Assembly: GCA_963802415.1 (NCBI GenBank)
Contig: CAWDIH010000001.1
Span: 3,277,156-3,341,155, forward strand
Reading direction: 5' to 3'
Origin: DATAES01 sp963802415
GTDB lineage: Bacteria > Actinomycetota > Acidimicrobiia > Acidimicrobiales > JACDCH01
DNA length: 64,000 nt
The notes beneath the pieces are model-generated. The model was given only the letters and a program-made list of their open reading frames with translations. It ran no database searches and was not told where the DNA came from. Position 1 is the stretch's first letter; each line of letters begins with the position of its first letter. This document shows, in pieces, positions 8,302 through 16,620 of the stretch. The position numbers and the translations under genes are program-made.

Positions 8302-9707
8302 ACGAGCGACCCGGCCGGCAAGGTCGGGAGCACGAACCGGAACCGGCTTCCACGACCTAGTTCCGACTTGAGTTCGAGACGTCCACCGAGGGCCAAAGCA
8401 AGCTCTTGCGCAATCGGCAATCCGAGTCCGGTGCCGTTGACGTCCTGAGACACGAACGCGTCGAAGATCCGTGTTCGCTCCTCCAAGGCAACGCCCGGAC
8501 CGGTATCGAGTACGTCGACGCGAACCACCCCGTTCTCAGATCCGAGGAGAAGCTCGATACGACCGCCGTCCGGCGTCCAACGGAATGCGTTCGAGAGCAG
8601 GTTGGTGATGACCTGCAGCACTCGGTCACCGTCGGACACGATGACCGGCGGGTCAGCATCCGCGGCTAGGCGGTAGTCGATCTCGCGGCGCCGCGCCTCC
8701 TCCGCGAACGCGCCGTACGCATGGTCGAGGACTCGCGTGAGATCGACTTCTTCGTGGCGAACCGTGAAGCGATGCGCTTGGAGCTTGGCGAGATCCAGCA
8801 CGTCTCCCACTAGCCGCTCGAGCCGGTCGGTCTCGGCCGCGATGATGTCGAGCGAGCTCTGCACCTGATCGGGCTCGCGGACGATGCCCTCCCGGATCGC
8901 CTCGACATGGCCGCGAATTGCCGTTAGAGGCGTGCGAAGCTCGTGGGACACGGACATCAAGAACGAGCGCTTGAGCTTCTCGGCCTCGGCGAGCTGCTCA
9001 ACCATCCCCCGAAAGCGCTCGGTCAAGAGCGAGATCTCATCGCTTCCACGTGTATCGGGAATCTGAACGTCGTAGCGCCCGGCGGCAACGTCCTCCGTCG
9101 CACGCATGAGAGCCAGCACGGGCTCGGTCAGGCGCCGCGAGAGCCAGTAGAAGAGAGCCGCGGCAAGAGCGACGCCAACGGCGAGAGCGAGCACCAGCCT
9201 TCCCACGAGGGTCAGCCATTGCTCACGCAACTCCGCGGTGGGCTTGGCGACGACGAGCCATCCGAACGGCTCGGTCCCCTGCTCGAGCTTCACCGGATAC
9301 GCCACGGCGAGCAGCATGCGTGTCTCCCCTGGCGGAGTGAACTCGAACGTCACCTGCCGGTCCCGATCCAGCGCGACATTGCCAAGAGCGCTTCTCGAGA
9401 GTCGCTCGAGGCCGGACCGCTGGCCCGGGAACACGGACGCCCCCACGTAGAAGAGCTCATCGCCTGTCGCGAGCTCGAGCCTCTCTGCGGCGAACTCCGG
9501 AGCCTTTGCCCCCTCGTCGGTGGACCGCAGCGCCGACTCTGCGTAGAGAGCCGCAAGACCCGATGCTTCGCGTTCGAGCTCCTGTACTGACTCCGCATGG
9601 GTCACGTCCTGGAAGAGGCGGACGGCCGCTGCGATCGAAACGAGGCCGAAGACGAGAACGACCGCGAGGAAGAGAGCCGTCAGACGGAACCGAAGCGTTC
9701 CGGGCAC
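8298..9707 (-). CDS. Sensor histidine kinase (HAMP-HisKA-HATPase)
   Basis: A 469-residue membrane sensor kinase. After a GTG start there is an N-terminal membrane helix (about 8-30), an extracytoplasmic sensor of roughly 130 residues, a second helix (about 160-185), a HAMP linker, the dimerisation/phosphoacceptor box FLMSVSHELRTPLTAIRGH, and a HATPase with N box (VITNLLSNAFRWTP), G1 (DVLDTGPGVAL), F box and G2 (GTGLGLPIAQELA). Everything needed for autophosphorylation is present. It lies 17 bp downstream of its OmpR-type response regulator and is the third gene of an operon led by the secreted protein at 10426. The stimulus is unknown. Confidence 0.93.
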   Translation of the reverse strand: MPGTLRFRLTALFLAVVLVFGLVSIAAAVRLFQDVTHAESVQELEREASGLAALYAESALRSTDEGAKAPEFAAERLELATGDELFYVGASVFPGQRSGLERLSRSALGNVALDRDRQVTFEFTPPGETRMLLAVAYPVKLEQGTEPFGWLVVAKPTAELREQWLTLVGRLVLALAVGVALAAALFYWLSRRLTEPVLALMRATEDVAAGRYDVQIPDTRGSDEISLLTERFRGMVEQLAEAEKLKRSFLMSVSHELRTPLTAIRGHVEAIREGIVREPDQVQSSLDIIAAETDRLERLVGDVLDLAKLQAHRFTVRHEEVDLTRVLDHAYGAFAEEARRREIDYRLAADADPPVIVSDGDRVLQVITNLLSNAFRWTPDGGRIELLLGSENGVVRVDVLDTGPGVALEERTRIFDAFVSQDVNGTGLGLPIAQELALALGGRLELKSELGRGSRFRFVLPTLPAGSLV

Positions 9708-9724
9708 GGATCCAGGGTAGCCCG

Positions 9725-10429
9725 CTACACGGAGGGGGCCGGCGTTCGCTCGGACGCGACCTTGTAGCCGACGCCCCAGACCGTGACGATGGGTGACGCG
9801 TCACCGAGCTTGCGGCGGATCTGCCGCACATGGACGTCCACTGTTCGAGTATCGCCTGCGAATGTGTATCCCCAGACGCGCTCGAGCAGCTGATCTCTCG
9901 TCAGGACGATCCCGCGGTGGTCGAGTAGCTCCCAGAGCAAGTCGAACTCCTTGGGCGCAAGACGAATCTCGTCGTCGCCCACGTACACCTCGCGCTTGCC
10001 CGAGTTGATCGCGAGGTCGCCATGGCGTAGCTCCTCCGATTCGCCCTTCCGCCGCTCTGGCGCGGCGCGGCGCAGAACGCTCTTCACGCGGGCTACGAGC
10101 TCACGGGGGTTGAACGGCTTGGTCATGTAGTCGTCGGCGCCAACCTCGAGGCCGATGATCTTGTCGATGTCCTCGTCGCGCGCCGTGAGCATCAGGATCG
10201 GGACGTCCGAGCCCTTTCGAATCCGACGGCAGAGCTCGACGCCGTCACCGTCCGGCAGGTTGAGGTCGAGAATGATCAGGGCGGGCGTCTCGCCCGCGAG
10301 CTCGACCAACGCCCCCTGCGCAGTCGACGCAGTCTTGACGACGTACCCCGCGTTTCGCAGATATGCGGCGACGAACGAGGCGATCGAGGTTTCGTCCTCG
10401 ACGACAAGAATGCTGTGCGGCGCGGTCAC
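9725..10429 (-). CDS. OmpR/PhoB-family response regulator
   Basis: A 234-residue two-domain regulator. The receiver has the acidic pair VVEDE, the phosphorylated aspartate in ALIILDLNLPDGDG, the conserved Thr in MLTARDED and the Lys in YMTKPFNPREL. The C-terminal winged helix (LAPKEFDLLWELLDHRG, DTRTVDVHVRQIRRKLG, VGYKV) is the OmpR/PhoB DNA-binding type. Start is a GTG at 10429 overlapping the upstream stop (GTGA), and the kinase gene follows after 17 bp, so this is an obligate pair. Targets are not evident; no repeat like that of the 40-46 kb system was seen at its promoter. Confidence 0.95.
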   Translation of the reverse strand: MTAPHSILVVEDETSIASFVAAYLRNAGYVVKTASTAQGALVELAGETPALIILDLNLPDGDGVELCRRIRKGSDVPILMLTARDEDIDKIIGLEVGADDYMTKPFNPRELVARVKSVLRRAAPERRKGESEELRHGDLAINSGKREVYVGDDEIRLAPKEFDLLWELLDHRGIVLTRDQLLERVWGYTFAGDTRTVDVHVRQIRRKLGDASPIVTVWGVGYKVASERTPAPSV

Positions 10430-10965
10430 GACGCCCCGATTCGTGGCGAACGCTCGTCCGCGCTCGATCCGAGGACGAATCGCTCAGGCTCCATCGGAAG
10501 AGGAGCGCAGAGTTGCGGCTCGAGCCCACAATCGGCTCCGTCGAGGGAGTACACACCCGTGTCCTCGCCCACGAACTTGGGGTCGCCGTCGAGCATGACC
10601 ACGCCACGTCCGACCGCCTCGACGTCGATGCCGGCTCCGCGAATCACCACGCGATACCCACCGCCGAGCATCCGAAAGCGAAGTCCTTGACCACGGTAGA
10701 GCACAGTGCGCGGACCGAGTCGCGTCTGCGTCAACTTCCTGCCGACGACGTACGCGGCGTAGCGATCGTTCGGTGTCTGATCGGTAACGCGCAAGGTGCC
10801 GTTCGCCAGACGACCCAGCACGTTCCCGCGAAGGTCGAGCATGACGACACCTTTACCTCGCTCGACGGACAACGTCCCGACAGTCGGCTCGGCTGCACCG
10901 GCGACGCCGGCCAGCACGGCCGAGGCCGCGACGATCGCGCATGTGATTACGGCAAGCTTCCGCAT
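10426..10965 (-). CDS. Secreted beta-rich hypothetical protein leading a two-component operon
   Basis: A 179-residue protein with a clear signal peptide (MRKLAVITCAIVAASAVLAGVAGA, cleavage likely after AGA near residue 24). The mature part alternates short hydrophobic strands with glycine turns (GKGVVMLDLRGNVLGRL, GRGVVMLDGDPKFV), and the GxGVVMLD phrase occurs twice, suggesting an internal duplication of a beta-strand unit. No catalytic motif was recognised. Because its stop overlaps the response-regulator start (GTGA) it is almost certainly co-transcribed with that two-component system, and could be its extracytoplasmic accessory or target. ATG start. Confidence 0.72.
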   Translation of the reverse strand: MRKLAVITCAIVAASAVLAGVAGAAEPTVGTLSVERGKGVVMLDLRGNVLGRLANGTLRVTDQTPNDRYAAYVVGRKLTQTRLGPRTVLYRGQGLRFRMLGGGYRVVIRGAGIDVEAVGRGVVMLDGDPKFVGEDTGVYSLDGADCGLEPQLCAPLPMEPERFVLGSSADERSPRIGAS

Positions 10966-11093
10966 TACTCCAGGGCCAGTATCGGCATTCGGCGTGAGTC
11001 GGCGATGAGATGCGTGTAAGGAGACTGTTAGCGGTGGCGTGGGTCAGGCTGATTGCTCGACTCCCCTCGGCTTGAAGCCGAAAAAGGGTCGGC

Positions 11094-11955
11094 TCACTCG
11101 TAGACGTAGAAGCCGCGGCCGCTCTTGCGGCCGAGCAGGCCCGGCGTTCTTCATCGCAACGATCCGCGGTGGCGGCGCCATTCGCGGTTCGCGGAGCTTC
11201 TCGTACAGGGCCTCGGACGCGTGCACGTGAACGTCGATCCCGACCAGATCCACGAGCGTGCATGGCCCCATCGGCCATCCGGCCCCGGCAGTCATCGCAG
11301 TGTCGAGGTCCTCCGGAGAGACGCGCGCCTCGTCGAGAACGCGGAGGCAGTCGTTCAACAGCGGGATGAGAACGCGGTTGACGACGAATCCGGGCGTGTC
11401 GTGACAGCGAATCGGTCGCTTTCCCAGCCGCTCGCCTACGGCGTACGCGGCTTCCACGGCCTCGTCAGAAGACAGCTCCGCCTGGACGATCTCGACGAGT
11501 GGCATCAGCGGAGCAGGGTTGAAGAAGTGCATCCCGACGACGCGAGCCGGAGTCCCGACAACTGCCGCGATCTCGGTGACCGACAGTGCAGACGTGTTCG
11601 TCGCGAGGATCGTGTCGGCGCGGACGATTGCCTCGAGCTCCGCGAAGAGCGTGAGCTTTGCGGCGAGCTCCTCGACGATGGCCTCGATGACGAGATCGCA
11701 GTCGGCCAGGTCGGCGAGCTCGGTCGTGAGGGAGAGCCGCGCGAGCGCAGCCTCGCGCTCCTCGACGCTCATGCGCTCCTTGTCGACCTTGCGCTGGAGG
11801 AAGTGCGCGATTCGCCCGCGCGCCTGCTCTCCGAGAGCGTCGGTCACCTCACGCCCGACCACCTCGTAGCCGGCCTCGATCGCCAATTGGGCGATCCCGG
11901 AGCCCATTGCGCCAAGGCCGACGACGCCGATCTTTCGTATCTCGGACGGGCTCAC
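11094..11955 (-). CDS. 3-hydroxyacyl-CoA (3-hydroxybutyryl-CoA) dehydrogenase, one frameshift
   Basis: NAD-dependent 3-hydroxyacyl-CoA dehydrogenase of about 286 residues. The Rossmann motif GLGAMGSGIAQ (residues 14-24), catalytic His in GMHFFNPAPLMPLVE, and the C-terminal domain DTPGFVVNRVLIPLLND and AGAGWPMGPCTLVDLVGID are all present. Near 11140 one extra base shifts the frame; in the other frame the expected ending LLGRKSGRGFYVYE and a stop at 11094 appear, whereas the unshifted frame reads a non-homologous tail to 11044. GTG start. With the neighbouring thiolase this gives two consecutive steps of acyl-CoA beta-oxidation or butanoyl-CoA metabolism. Confidence 0.9.
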
Positions 11956-11966
11956 CGGGCGCGATC

Positions 11967-12119
11967 CTAGCGGGGCCCGGCGCGGGGACGTATCGAGCGC
12001 GTCGTTAGCCGTTGTAGCGGCGACCGACGAGCGTGCTCGTCGATGCGGGAGTCGGCGCCCGCGACCACCGCGAGTGGCCCTGCCACCAGTATCAACGCGA
12101 GGAGGATGAATCCGAACAT
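11967..12119 (-). CDS. Small single-span membrane protein
   Basis: About 50 residues from an ATG at 12119: MFGFILLALILVAGPLAVVAGADSRIDE, a single membrane helix followed by a DSRIDE box and a basic tail. Small proteins with one helix followed by such a D-S-R box are familiar in actinobacterial genomes; function is unknown. As read it ends at 11967, but removing one base near 12018 would give the short ending RRRYNG and a stop at 12005, so the long arginine-rich tail may be another indel artefact. It lies 11 bp upstream of the hydroxyacyl-CoA dehydrogenase gene. Confidence 0.5.
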   Translation of the reverse strand: MFGFILLALILVAGPLAVVAGADSRIDEHARRSPLQRLTTRSIRPRAGPR

Positions 12120-12204
12120 GTCCTCATCGTGCCGGTCGTTATTCATCAGCACCAGTCGGCCTTTGATCAGTGTCGATCAATAGATCTGATCGACGCGGCG
12201 AGCG

Positions 12205-13374
12205 TCAGAGACGCTCGACGATGCCCGCGATCGCCTGCCCTTGGCCGATGCACATCGTCGCGATTCCAAAGCGTGCGTCGCGTCGCGCGAGCTCGTTCAG
12301 AAGCGTTGCCGTGATCCGGGCGCCCGTGGCTCCGAGCGGGTGCCCGAGTGAGATTCCCCCTCCGTTCGGGTTCACGTCTCCGGCTTCCCAGCGCTCGTGC
12401 ATCCCCGTGTCCGCCAGGAACTGGAGGACGACTGACGCGAACGCCTCGTTGACCTCGATCACGGAGATGTCGCCCCAGGTCAGCCCAGCCTTGGAGAGTG
12501 CGCGCGAGCACGCCTCCGGGTTGCCGTGCAGCATCCGATACGGGTCGACGCCGGAGAGCCCGAACGAGACGAAGCGCGCACGAGGCTCCAGCCCGAGTCG
12601 CTCCACAGCCTCGCCGCTCGCGAGCAGCATCGCGGCCGACCCGTCGACGATGGAGCTCGAGTTCCCCGCCGTCACGACGCCGTCGGGCTTGAACGCCGGC
12701 TGGAGCGAGGACAGCTTCTCGAGTGACGTGTCGCGCCGCGGCGTCTCGTCGACCGCGAAGAGCACGACCGCCCCACCCGCTCCTGTCTCGATCGGGACGA
12801 TCTCGTTCTCGAAGCGACCCTCATCGATTGCAGCCACCGCCCGTCTGTGCGACTCGAGCGAGTACTCGTCGAGCTCGAGGCGAGTCAGATTCCACTCTTC
12901 GGCGATCACCTCCGCGGAGATTCCCTGCGGCACGATCGGCCAACGCTCGCCGATCTTCTCGTTGACCGCGCCCCAGCCGAGGTCGCCGAGGTTCGAGCCC
13001 ATGGGAACGCGAGTCATGTGCTCGACTCCGGCGGCGACGACCAGATCGAGGTGGCCCGCCTGGATCGCCGAGGCGCCGTTGAAGGCGGCCTGCATGGATG
13101 AGCCACACTGCCGGTCGACGGTTGTTGCGGCGACGGTCTCCGGCCAGCCGGCCACGAGGACTGCGCCCCGGCCGACGTTCAACGCCTGCTCTCCGACCTG
13201 TGTGACGCAGCCCATCTGAACGTCCTCGATCTCTCCGGGATCGACATCGACGCGATCGACGAGGCCATTCAGAACTTGTGCTGCGAGCTCGTCCGCTCGA
13301 ATCTCGGACAGAGAACCGTTCCGCCGCCCGATCGGGGAGCGTACGGCGTCGACGATGTACGCGTCTCTAGCCAT
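12205..13374 (-). CDS. Acetyl-CoA acetyltransferase / 3-ketoacyl-CoA thiolase
   Basis: A 389-residue thiolase that either condenses two acetyl-CoA or cleaves 3-ketoacyl-CoA. All active-site elements are present: the nucleophilic Cys in DRQCGSSMQA (near 90), NEAFA, the catalytic His in GGGISLGHPLGATGAR and the second Cys in CIGQGQ near the C-terminus. The start MARDAYIVDAVRSPIGR (ATG at 13374) matches the family. The frame stays open far upstream, but only across the antisense of the aldehyde dehydrogenase. Together with the dehydrogenase at 11094 it forms a short-chain acyl-CoA module; the aldehyde dehydrogenase diverges from it. Confidence 0.95.
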   Translation of the reverse strand: MARDAYIVDAVRSPIGRRNGSLSEIRADELAAQVLNGLVDRVDVDPGEIEDVQMGCVTQVGEQALNVGRGAVLVAGWPETVAATTVDRQCGSSMQAAFNGASAIQAGHLDLVVAAGVEHMTRVPMGSNLGDLGWGAVNEKIGERWPIVPQGISAEVIAEEWNLTRLELDEYSLESHRRAVAAIDEGRFENEIVPIETGAGGAVVLFAVDETPRRDTSLEKLSSLQPAFKPDGVVTAGNSSSIVDGSAAMLLASGEAVERLGLEPRARFVSFGLSGVDPYRMLHGNPEACSRALSKAGLTWGDISVIEVNEAFASVVLQFLADTGMHERWEAGDVNPNGGGISLGHPLGATGARITATLLNELARRDARFGIATMCIGQGQAIAGIVERL

Positions 13375-13443
13375 CGACGACAGCATAGATCCACGACCCA
13401 GGCCCCCGTCTGGGATCTTCCCTTCCCGGTCTACACTCTCGCC

Positions 13444-14872
13444 GTGGCTACCACTGCAACGGAGCGGAAGCTGTTGATCGGAGGCGACTGGGTCGAGACC
13501 GGTGAATGGCTCGAGGTCCGTTCGCCCTACGACGGCTCTCTCGTCGGACGAGTGGCCAAGGCCGGTGCCGGTGAGACCAGGAGAGCTCTCGACGCTGCGG
13601 AGGCCGCCATGCAGGAGCCGATTCCCGCGCACGAGCGGGCCGCGATCCTCGACCGGGTCGCGGCGCTCTCTCGCGGAGCGCGCCGACGACGCTGCGCGGA
13701 CGATCTCTGCCGAAGCCGGTAAACCGATGAAGGCGGCCCGTGTCGAGGCCGCGCGCGCGGTCTCGACGTACACGATGGCCGCCGTCGAGGCTCGAAAGCT
13801 CGCGGGTGACGCCGTCCCGATGGACGCGTCGCCGGCCGGTGTCGGCAAGCTCGCGTTCACGCTCCGCGTACCGATCGGCATCGTTGCGGCGATCTCGCCG
13901 TTCAACTTCCCGCTCAACCTGGTCGCGCACAAGATCGCTCCCGCACTCGCCGCCGGGTGTTCGGTCGTCTTGAAGCCGGCATCGCAAACGCCGCTCTCGG
14001 CACTGCTCCTGGTCGAGCTCGAGACAGAAGCCGGGCTCCCGCCCGGTTGGCTCAACGTCGTCTGCGGGCCTGCCAGCGAGATCGGCGACGTGCTCGTCGA
14101 GGACGAGCGCGTGAAGCTGATCACCTTCACCGGCTCCAGCTCCGTCGGGTGGCGGCTTCGTGAGCGCGCCGCACGCAAGCGCGTCAACCTCGAGCTCGGG
14201 AACGCGACCCCGGTCATCGTCGAGGCCGACGCCGACCTCGAGGACGCCGCCGCGCGGCTCGCCGCAAACGCGTTCTCCTTTGCCGGCCAGAGCTGCATCT
14301 CGGTGCAGCGGATCTATGTCGAGCGCGGCGCCTACGAGTCCTTTCTCGAGCACTTCCTGCCTCGCGTCGAGGCACTGGAGGTCGGCGATCCCGCGGAGGA
14401 AGGCACGGACGTCGGCCCCGTGATCGCCGAATCCGAGCGTGATCGAGTCCTCTCATGGATAGACGACGCGACGTCGCGGGGCGCGCGTGTCCTTTCAGGT
14501 GGCAAGCTCGACGGCGAGCTGCTCCGGCCTACTGTGATCGCCGATGCGCCACGCGACGCGAAGGTGTCGTCCGAAGAGGTCTTCGGCCCGCTCTGCACGG
14601 TAACGCCATATGAGACGCTCGACGAGGCGATCGCGCTCGCCAACAGCACGCGCTACGGGCTCCAGGCGGGCATTTTCACGAGCGACGTGAAGTCAGCACT
14701 GCGCGCGGCCCGCGAGCTCGAGTTCGGCGGCGTGACCGTCAACGAAGCTCCGACGTTCCGTGCCGATCAGATGCCGTACGGCGGGGTCAAGGACTCGGGC
14801 AACACGCGCGAGGGCCCGGCGTACGCCGTTCGGGAGATGACCGAAGAGCGGCTCGTCGTGCTCCAGCTCTGA
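13444..14872 (+). CDS. Aldehyde dehydrogenase family protein, one frameshift
   Basis: NAD(P)-dependent aldehyde dehydrogenase of about 475 residues from a GTG at 13444 (LLIGGDWVETGEWLEV). The frame shifts near 13672 (one extra base in the CTCTCTC run), after which the enzyme continues: cofactor-binding ISPFNFPLNLV, KPASQTPLSA, the FTGSSSVGW loop, the general-base Glu in NLELGN, the catalytic Cys in FAGQSCISVQR, and EEVFGP. The presence of all catalytic residues on both sides of the shift suggests the gene is intact in life. The GQSCISVQR variant is seen in lactaldehyde, glyceraldehyde-3-phosphate and sulfoacetaldehyde-type enzymes, so the substrate is not assigned. It diverges from the thiolase (70 bp gap). 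Confidence 0.9.
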
Positions 14873-14909
14873 TGTCGATGCCGTGAGAGCGCTCATCTAA
14901 GGTTCTGTC

Positions 14910-15317
14910 GTGGCAAGAACCGAAGGTATGCGCGGCCTCGAGACGAACCGCCTTCCAGGGCCGGGGTACGTCGTCCCACCGGTGCGGGAGCTGAAGCGGG
15001 AGCGCAAGGCGCTTCTCGAGGTGCGCGAAGAGCGACTCCGCGATCTGGGCGGACTTGCCCTCGAGATGTACAAGCGCGACCGGTTCAGCGCGGGACTCGT
15101 CGTCGAGCGCTGCGCCGAGCTCGTCGCGGTCGAGGTTCGGGTTCAGGAGATCGACGCTCTGCTCGACGGGACGGCGCGCCTCCGTCGCGGAGGCGGAGGA
15201 GCCGTATGCGTCTGCGGTGCTCCTCTTCTTCTCGGCGCCCATTTCTGCGCAACGTGTGGACGGCCCGTCGGCGGCGCGCCGCCGACCGAGGCCCCCGTCT
15301 CCGACATCGCCGAATGA
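14910..15317 (+). CDS. Zinc-ribbon coiled-coil protein
   Basis: A 135-residue cytosolic protein. The first 90 residues form a charged helix with coiled-coil character (ELKRERKALLEVREERLRDLG). The C-terminus has a zinc ribbon: CVCGAPLLLGAHFCATCGRPV, with knuckles CxC and CxxC. GTG start at 14910. Its stop overlaps the start of the next zinc-ribbon gene (ATGA), so the two are translationally coupled and probably work together. No other family motif was recognised; binding of protein or nucleic acid through the ribbon is an inference. Confidence 0.72.
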   Translation: MARTEGMRGLETNRLPGPGYVVPPVRELKRERKALLEVREERLRDLGGLALEMYKRDRFSAGLVVERCAELVAVEVRVQEIDALLDGTARLRRGGGGAVCVCGAPLLLGAHFCATCGRPVGGAPPTEAPVSDIAE

Positions 15318-15877
15318 CGGTTTGCCCGAGCTGTGGCGAGCCTTCTGCTCGTGGGCAGGAGTACTGCCTCGAGTGCGGCATTCGACTTCCGACATCCGGC
15401 GTGGGCAATCCAAGGAGCGCAGGCTCGAGCTGGGTTCTCCGTACCGCGATTGCGGCAGTCGTCGCGCTCGTCGGAGTGGCCGCAGCGGTGGCTGCGACCG
15501 GCGGATCAACGAGCGATCCCGAGGTAATCGTCGCTACCGGCGGATTCGCCACGGTGCCGACCTCGAGCACTCTTCCGTCCCCTGCCGGCGAAGGCGCTGT
15601 CGCAGACTGGCCGCCGGGCGAGGATGGTTGGACGGTCGCAGTCGCCTCTCTTCCTCAGACCGGAGGACGACGCGCAGCGATCGCGCGTGCTCGAACGGCG
15701 CGGGCGCGGGGCCTCACGCAGGTCGGCGTCCTCGACTCCTCTCGCTACGCGAGCCTGCACCCCGGGTACTGGATCGTCTTCACCGGTGTCTACTCATCCG
15801 AAGCAGAGGCGACGAGCGCGCTCGAGACCGCGCGCGGGTTCGCGCGAACCGCAACCGTACGACGAGTCGTCTCCTAG
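15314..15877 (+). CDS. Membrane zinc-ribbon protein with SPOR-like C-terminus
   Basis: A 187-residue membrane protein. It starts with a double-CxxC zinc ribbon (MTVCPSCGEPS...YCLECG), followed by one membrane helix (about 42-62, TAIAAVVALVGVAAAVAATGG), a low-complexity linker, and a final 70 residues (GWTVAVASLPQTGGRRAAIA ... LHPGYWIVFTGVYSSEAEA) with the beta-alpha-beta pattern of a SPOR domain. SPOR domains bind denuded peptidoglycan at division sites. The topology would put the ribbon inside and SPOR outside the cell. Coupled to the upstream zinc-ribbon gene by an ATGA overlap, pointing to a cell-envelope or division role (inference). Confidence 0.75.
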   Translation: MTVCPSCGEPSARGQEYCLECGIRLPTSGVGNPRSAGSSWVLRTAIAAVVALVGVAAAVAATGGSTSDPEVIVATGGFATVPTSSTLPSPAGEGAVADWPPGEDGWTVAVASLPQTGGRRAAIARARTARARGLTQVGVLDSSRYASLHPGYWIVFTGVYSSEAEATSALETARGFARTATVRRVVS

Positions 15878-15931
15878 GGATCAAGCATCGTCCACCGCGT
15901 TTGTCGGCGCTGGCGATTTTCGCCTCCGACT

Positions 15932-15960
15932 TTGTAACAACATCGAAAAGGCGCTACACT
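15932..15960 (+). promoter_or_regulatory. Sigma-70-type promoter
   Basis: TTGTAA (15932-15937), a 17-base spacer and TACACT (15955-15960): good -35 and -10 hexamers at ideal spacing, standing out in very GC-rich sequence. It faces the gene starting at 16068. The predicted transcription start, near 15967, coincides with the first base of a hairpin. Confidence 0.65.
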
Positions 15961-15967
15961 CTCCCCT

Positions 15968-15993
15968 GCGAAGCGTGCGCTTCGCCTCTTTTT
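15968..15993 (+). terminator. Hairpin plus T-tract directly after a promoter
   Basis: A perfect 8-bp stem (GCGAAGCG / CGCTTCGC, 2-base loop) is followed by CTCTTTTT, the form of an intrinsic terminator. It may end transcription of the zinc-ribbon operon that stops at 15877. Because it lies immediately after the 15932-15960 promoter it may instead attenuate the transcript for the gene at 16068. Confidence 0.6.
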
Positions 15994-16067
15994 CGCCCGG
16001 CAAGAGGGATCCCAGGAGAGATTCGGCAGATCCGGTGGACGATCACGCTGCACAACTTCGCTCGTGT

Positions 16068-16487
16068 ATGTATCAATACTCGCGAGCAATCTACCGCTCG
16101 ATCAAGAGTCTGATCGATCCATACGCGAGCAAGGCGACCCAGCTCGAGTATCGGCGTGCGGTGCTCGACGAGTGCGAGTTGACTATGGCTCGGCTTGCGG
16201 AGGATCCCCACTATTTCGCGCGTCCGGATCGTGCTCTCTTCGCAGATATTCGGCGCTATTTCCCGATCACGGCGCAAGCCCAGGTCGCCTGGTCGGTACG
16301 CGAGGGCGTGGGTGCGGCAACGTCGTTCATCGAGCAGCAGATCGAGGCGGGACTGCTCGACGGCGGGGTTGCCCGCTGTCACGCGACGACCCGCAAGGGC
16401 AAGGCGTGTCAGCGCACTCCGCTCCCGGGACGCGACTACTGCCCGTCGCACCAGCATCTCGAGCACTCCGCCAACGTCGCCGCCTGA
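16068..16487 (+). CDS. Hypothetical protein with C-terminal Cys/His zinc-type motif
   Basis: A 139-residue protein starting MYQYSRAIYRSIKSLIDPYA (ATG at 16068). A helical N-terminal part is followed by a compact C-terminal motif CHATTRKGKACQRTPLPGR and then DYCPSHQ, giving a C-x8-C-xn-C-xx-H arrangement that should bind a metal. I recognise this TRKGK-C-..-P-Y-C-xx-H phrase as recurrent in small actinobacterial proteins but know of no function. The gene is preceded by a good promoter and an attenuator-like hairpin, and followed by the WYL regulator pafBC. Confidence 0.72.
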   Translation: MYQYSRAIYRSIKSLIDPYASKATQLEYRRAVLDECELTMARLAEDPHYFARPDRALFADIRRYFPITAQAQVAWSVREGVGAATSFIEQQIEAGLLDGGVARCHATTRKGKACQRTPLPGRDYCPSHQHLEHSANVAA

Positions 16488-16620
16488 CGCCGCAGGCGCC
16501 AGTCGCCCCTGGCCCGTCGGGGCGGGCCTCTGCGACCAGCTGACGACAGCTCGCTTGCGGGCGCCGCCCCTGCGACGTCAGGAACGCGACCTCCGGTCGA
16601 GCGGTAAGCTCGCAGCGCGA

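Noticed and set aside
13375..14298. Upstream extension of the thiolase frame
   Set aside because: It is antisense to the aldehyde dehydrogenase and has no homology; the ATG at 13374 gives a normal thiolase N-terminus.
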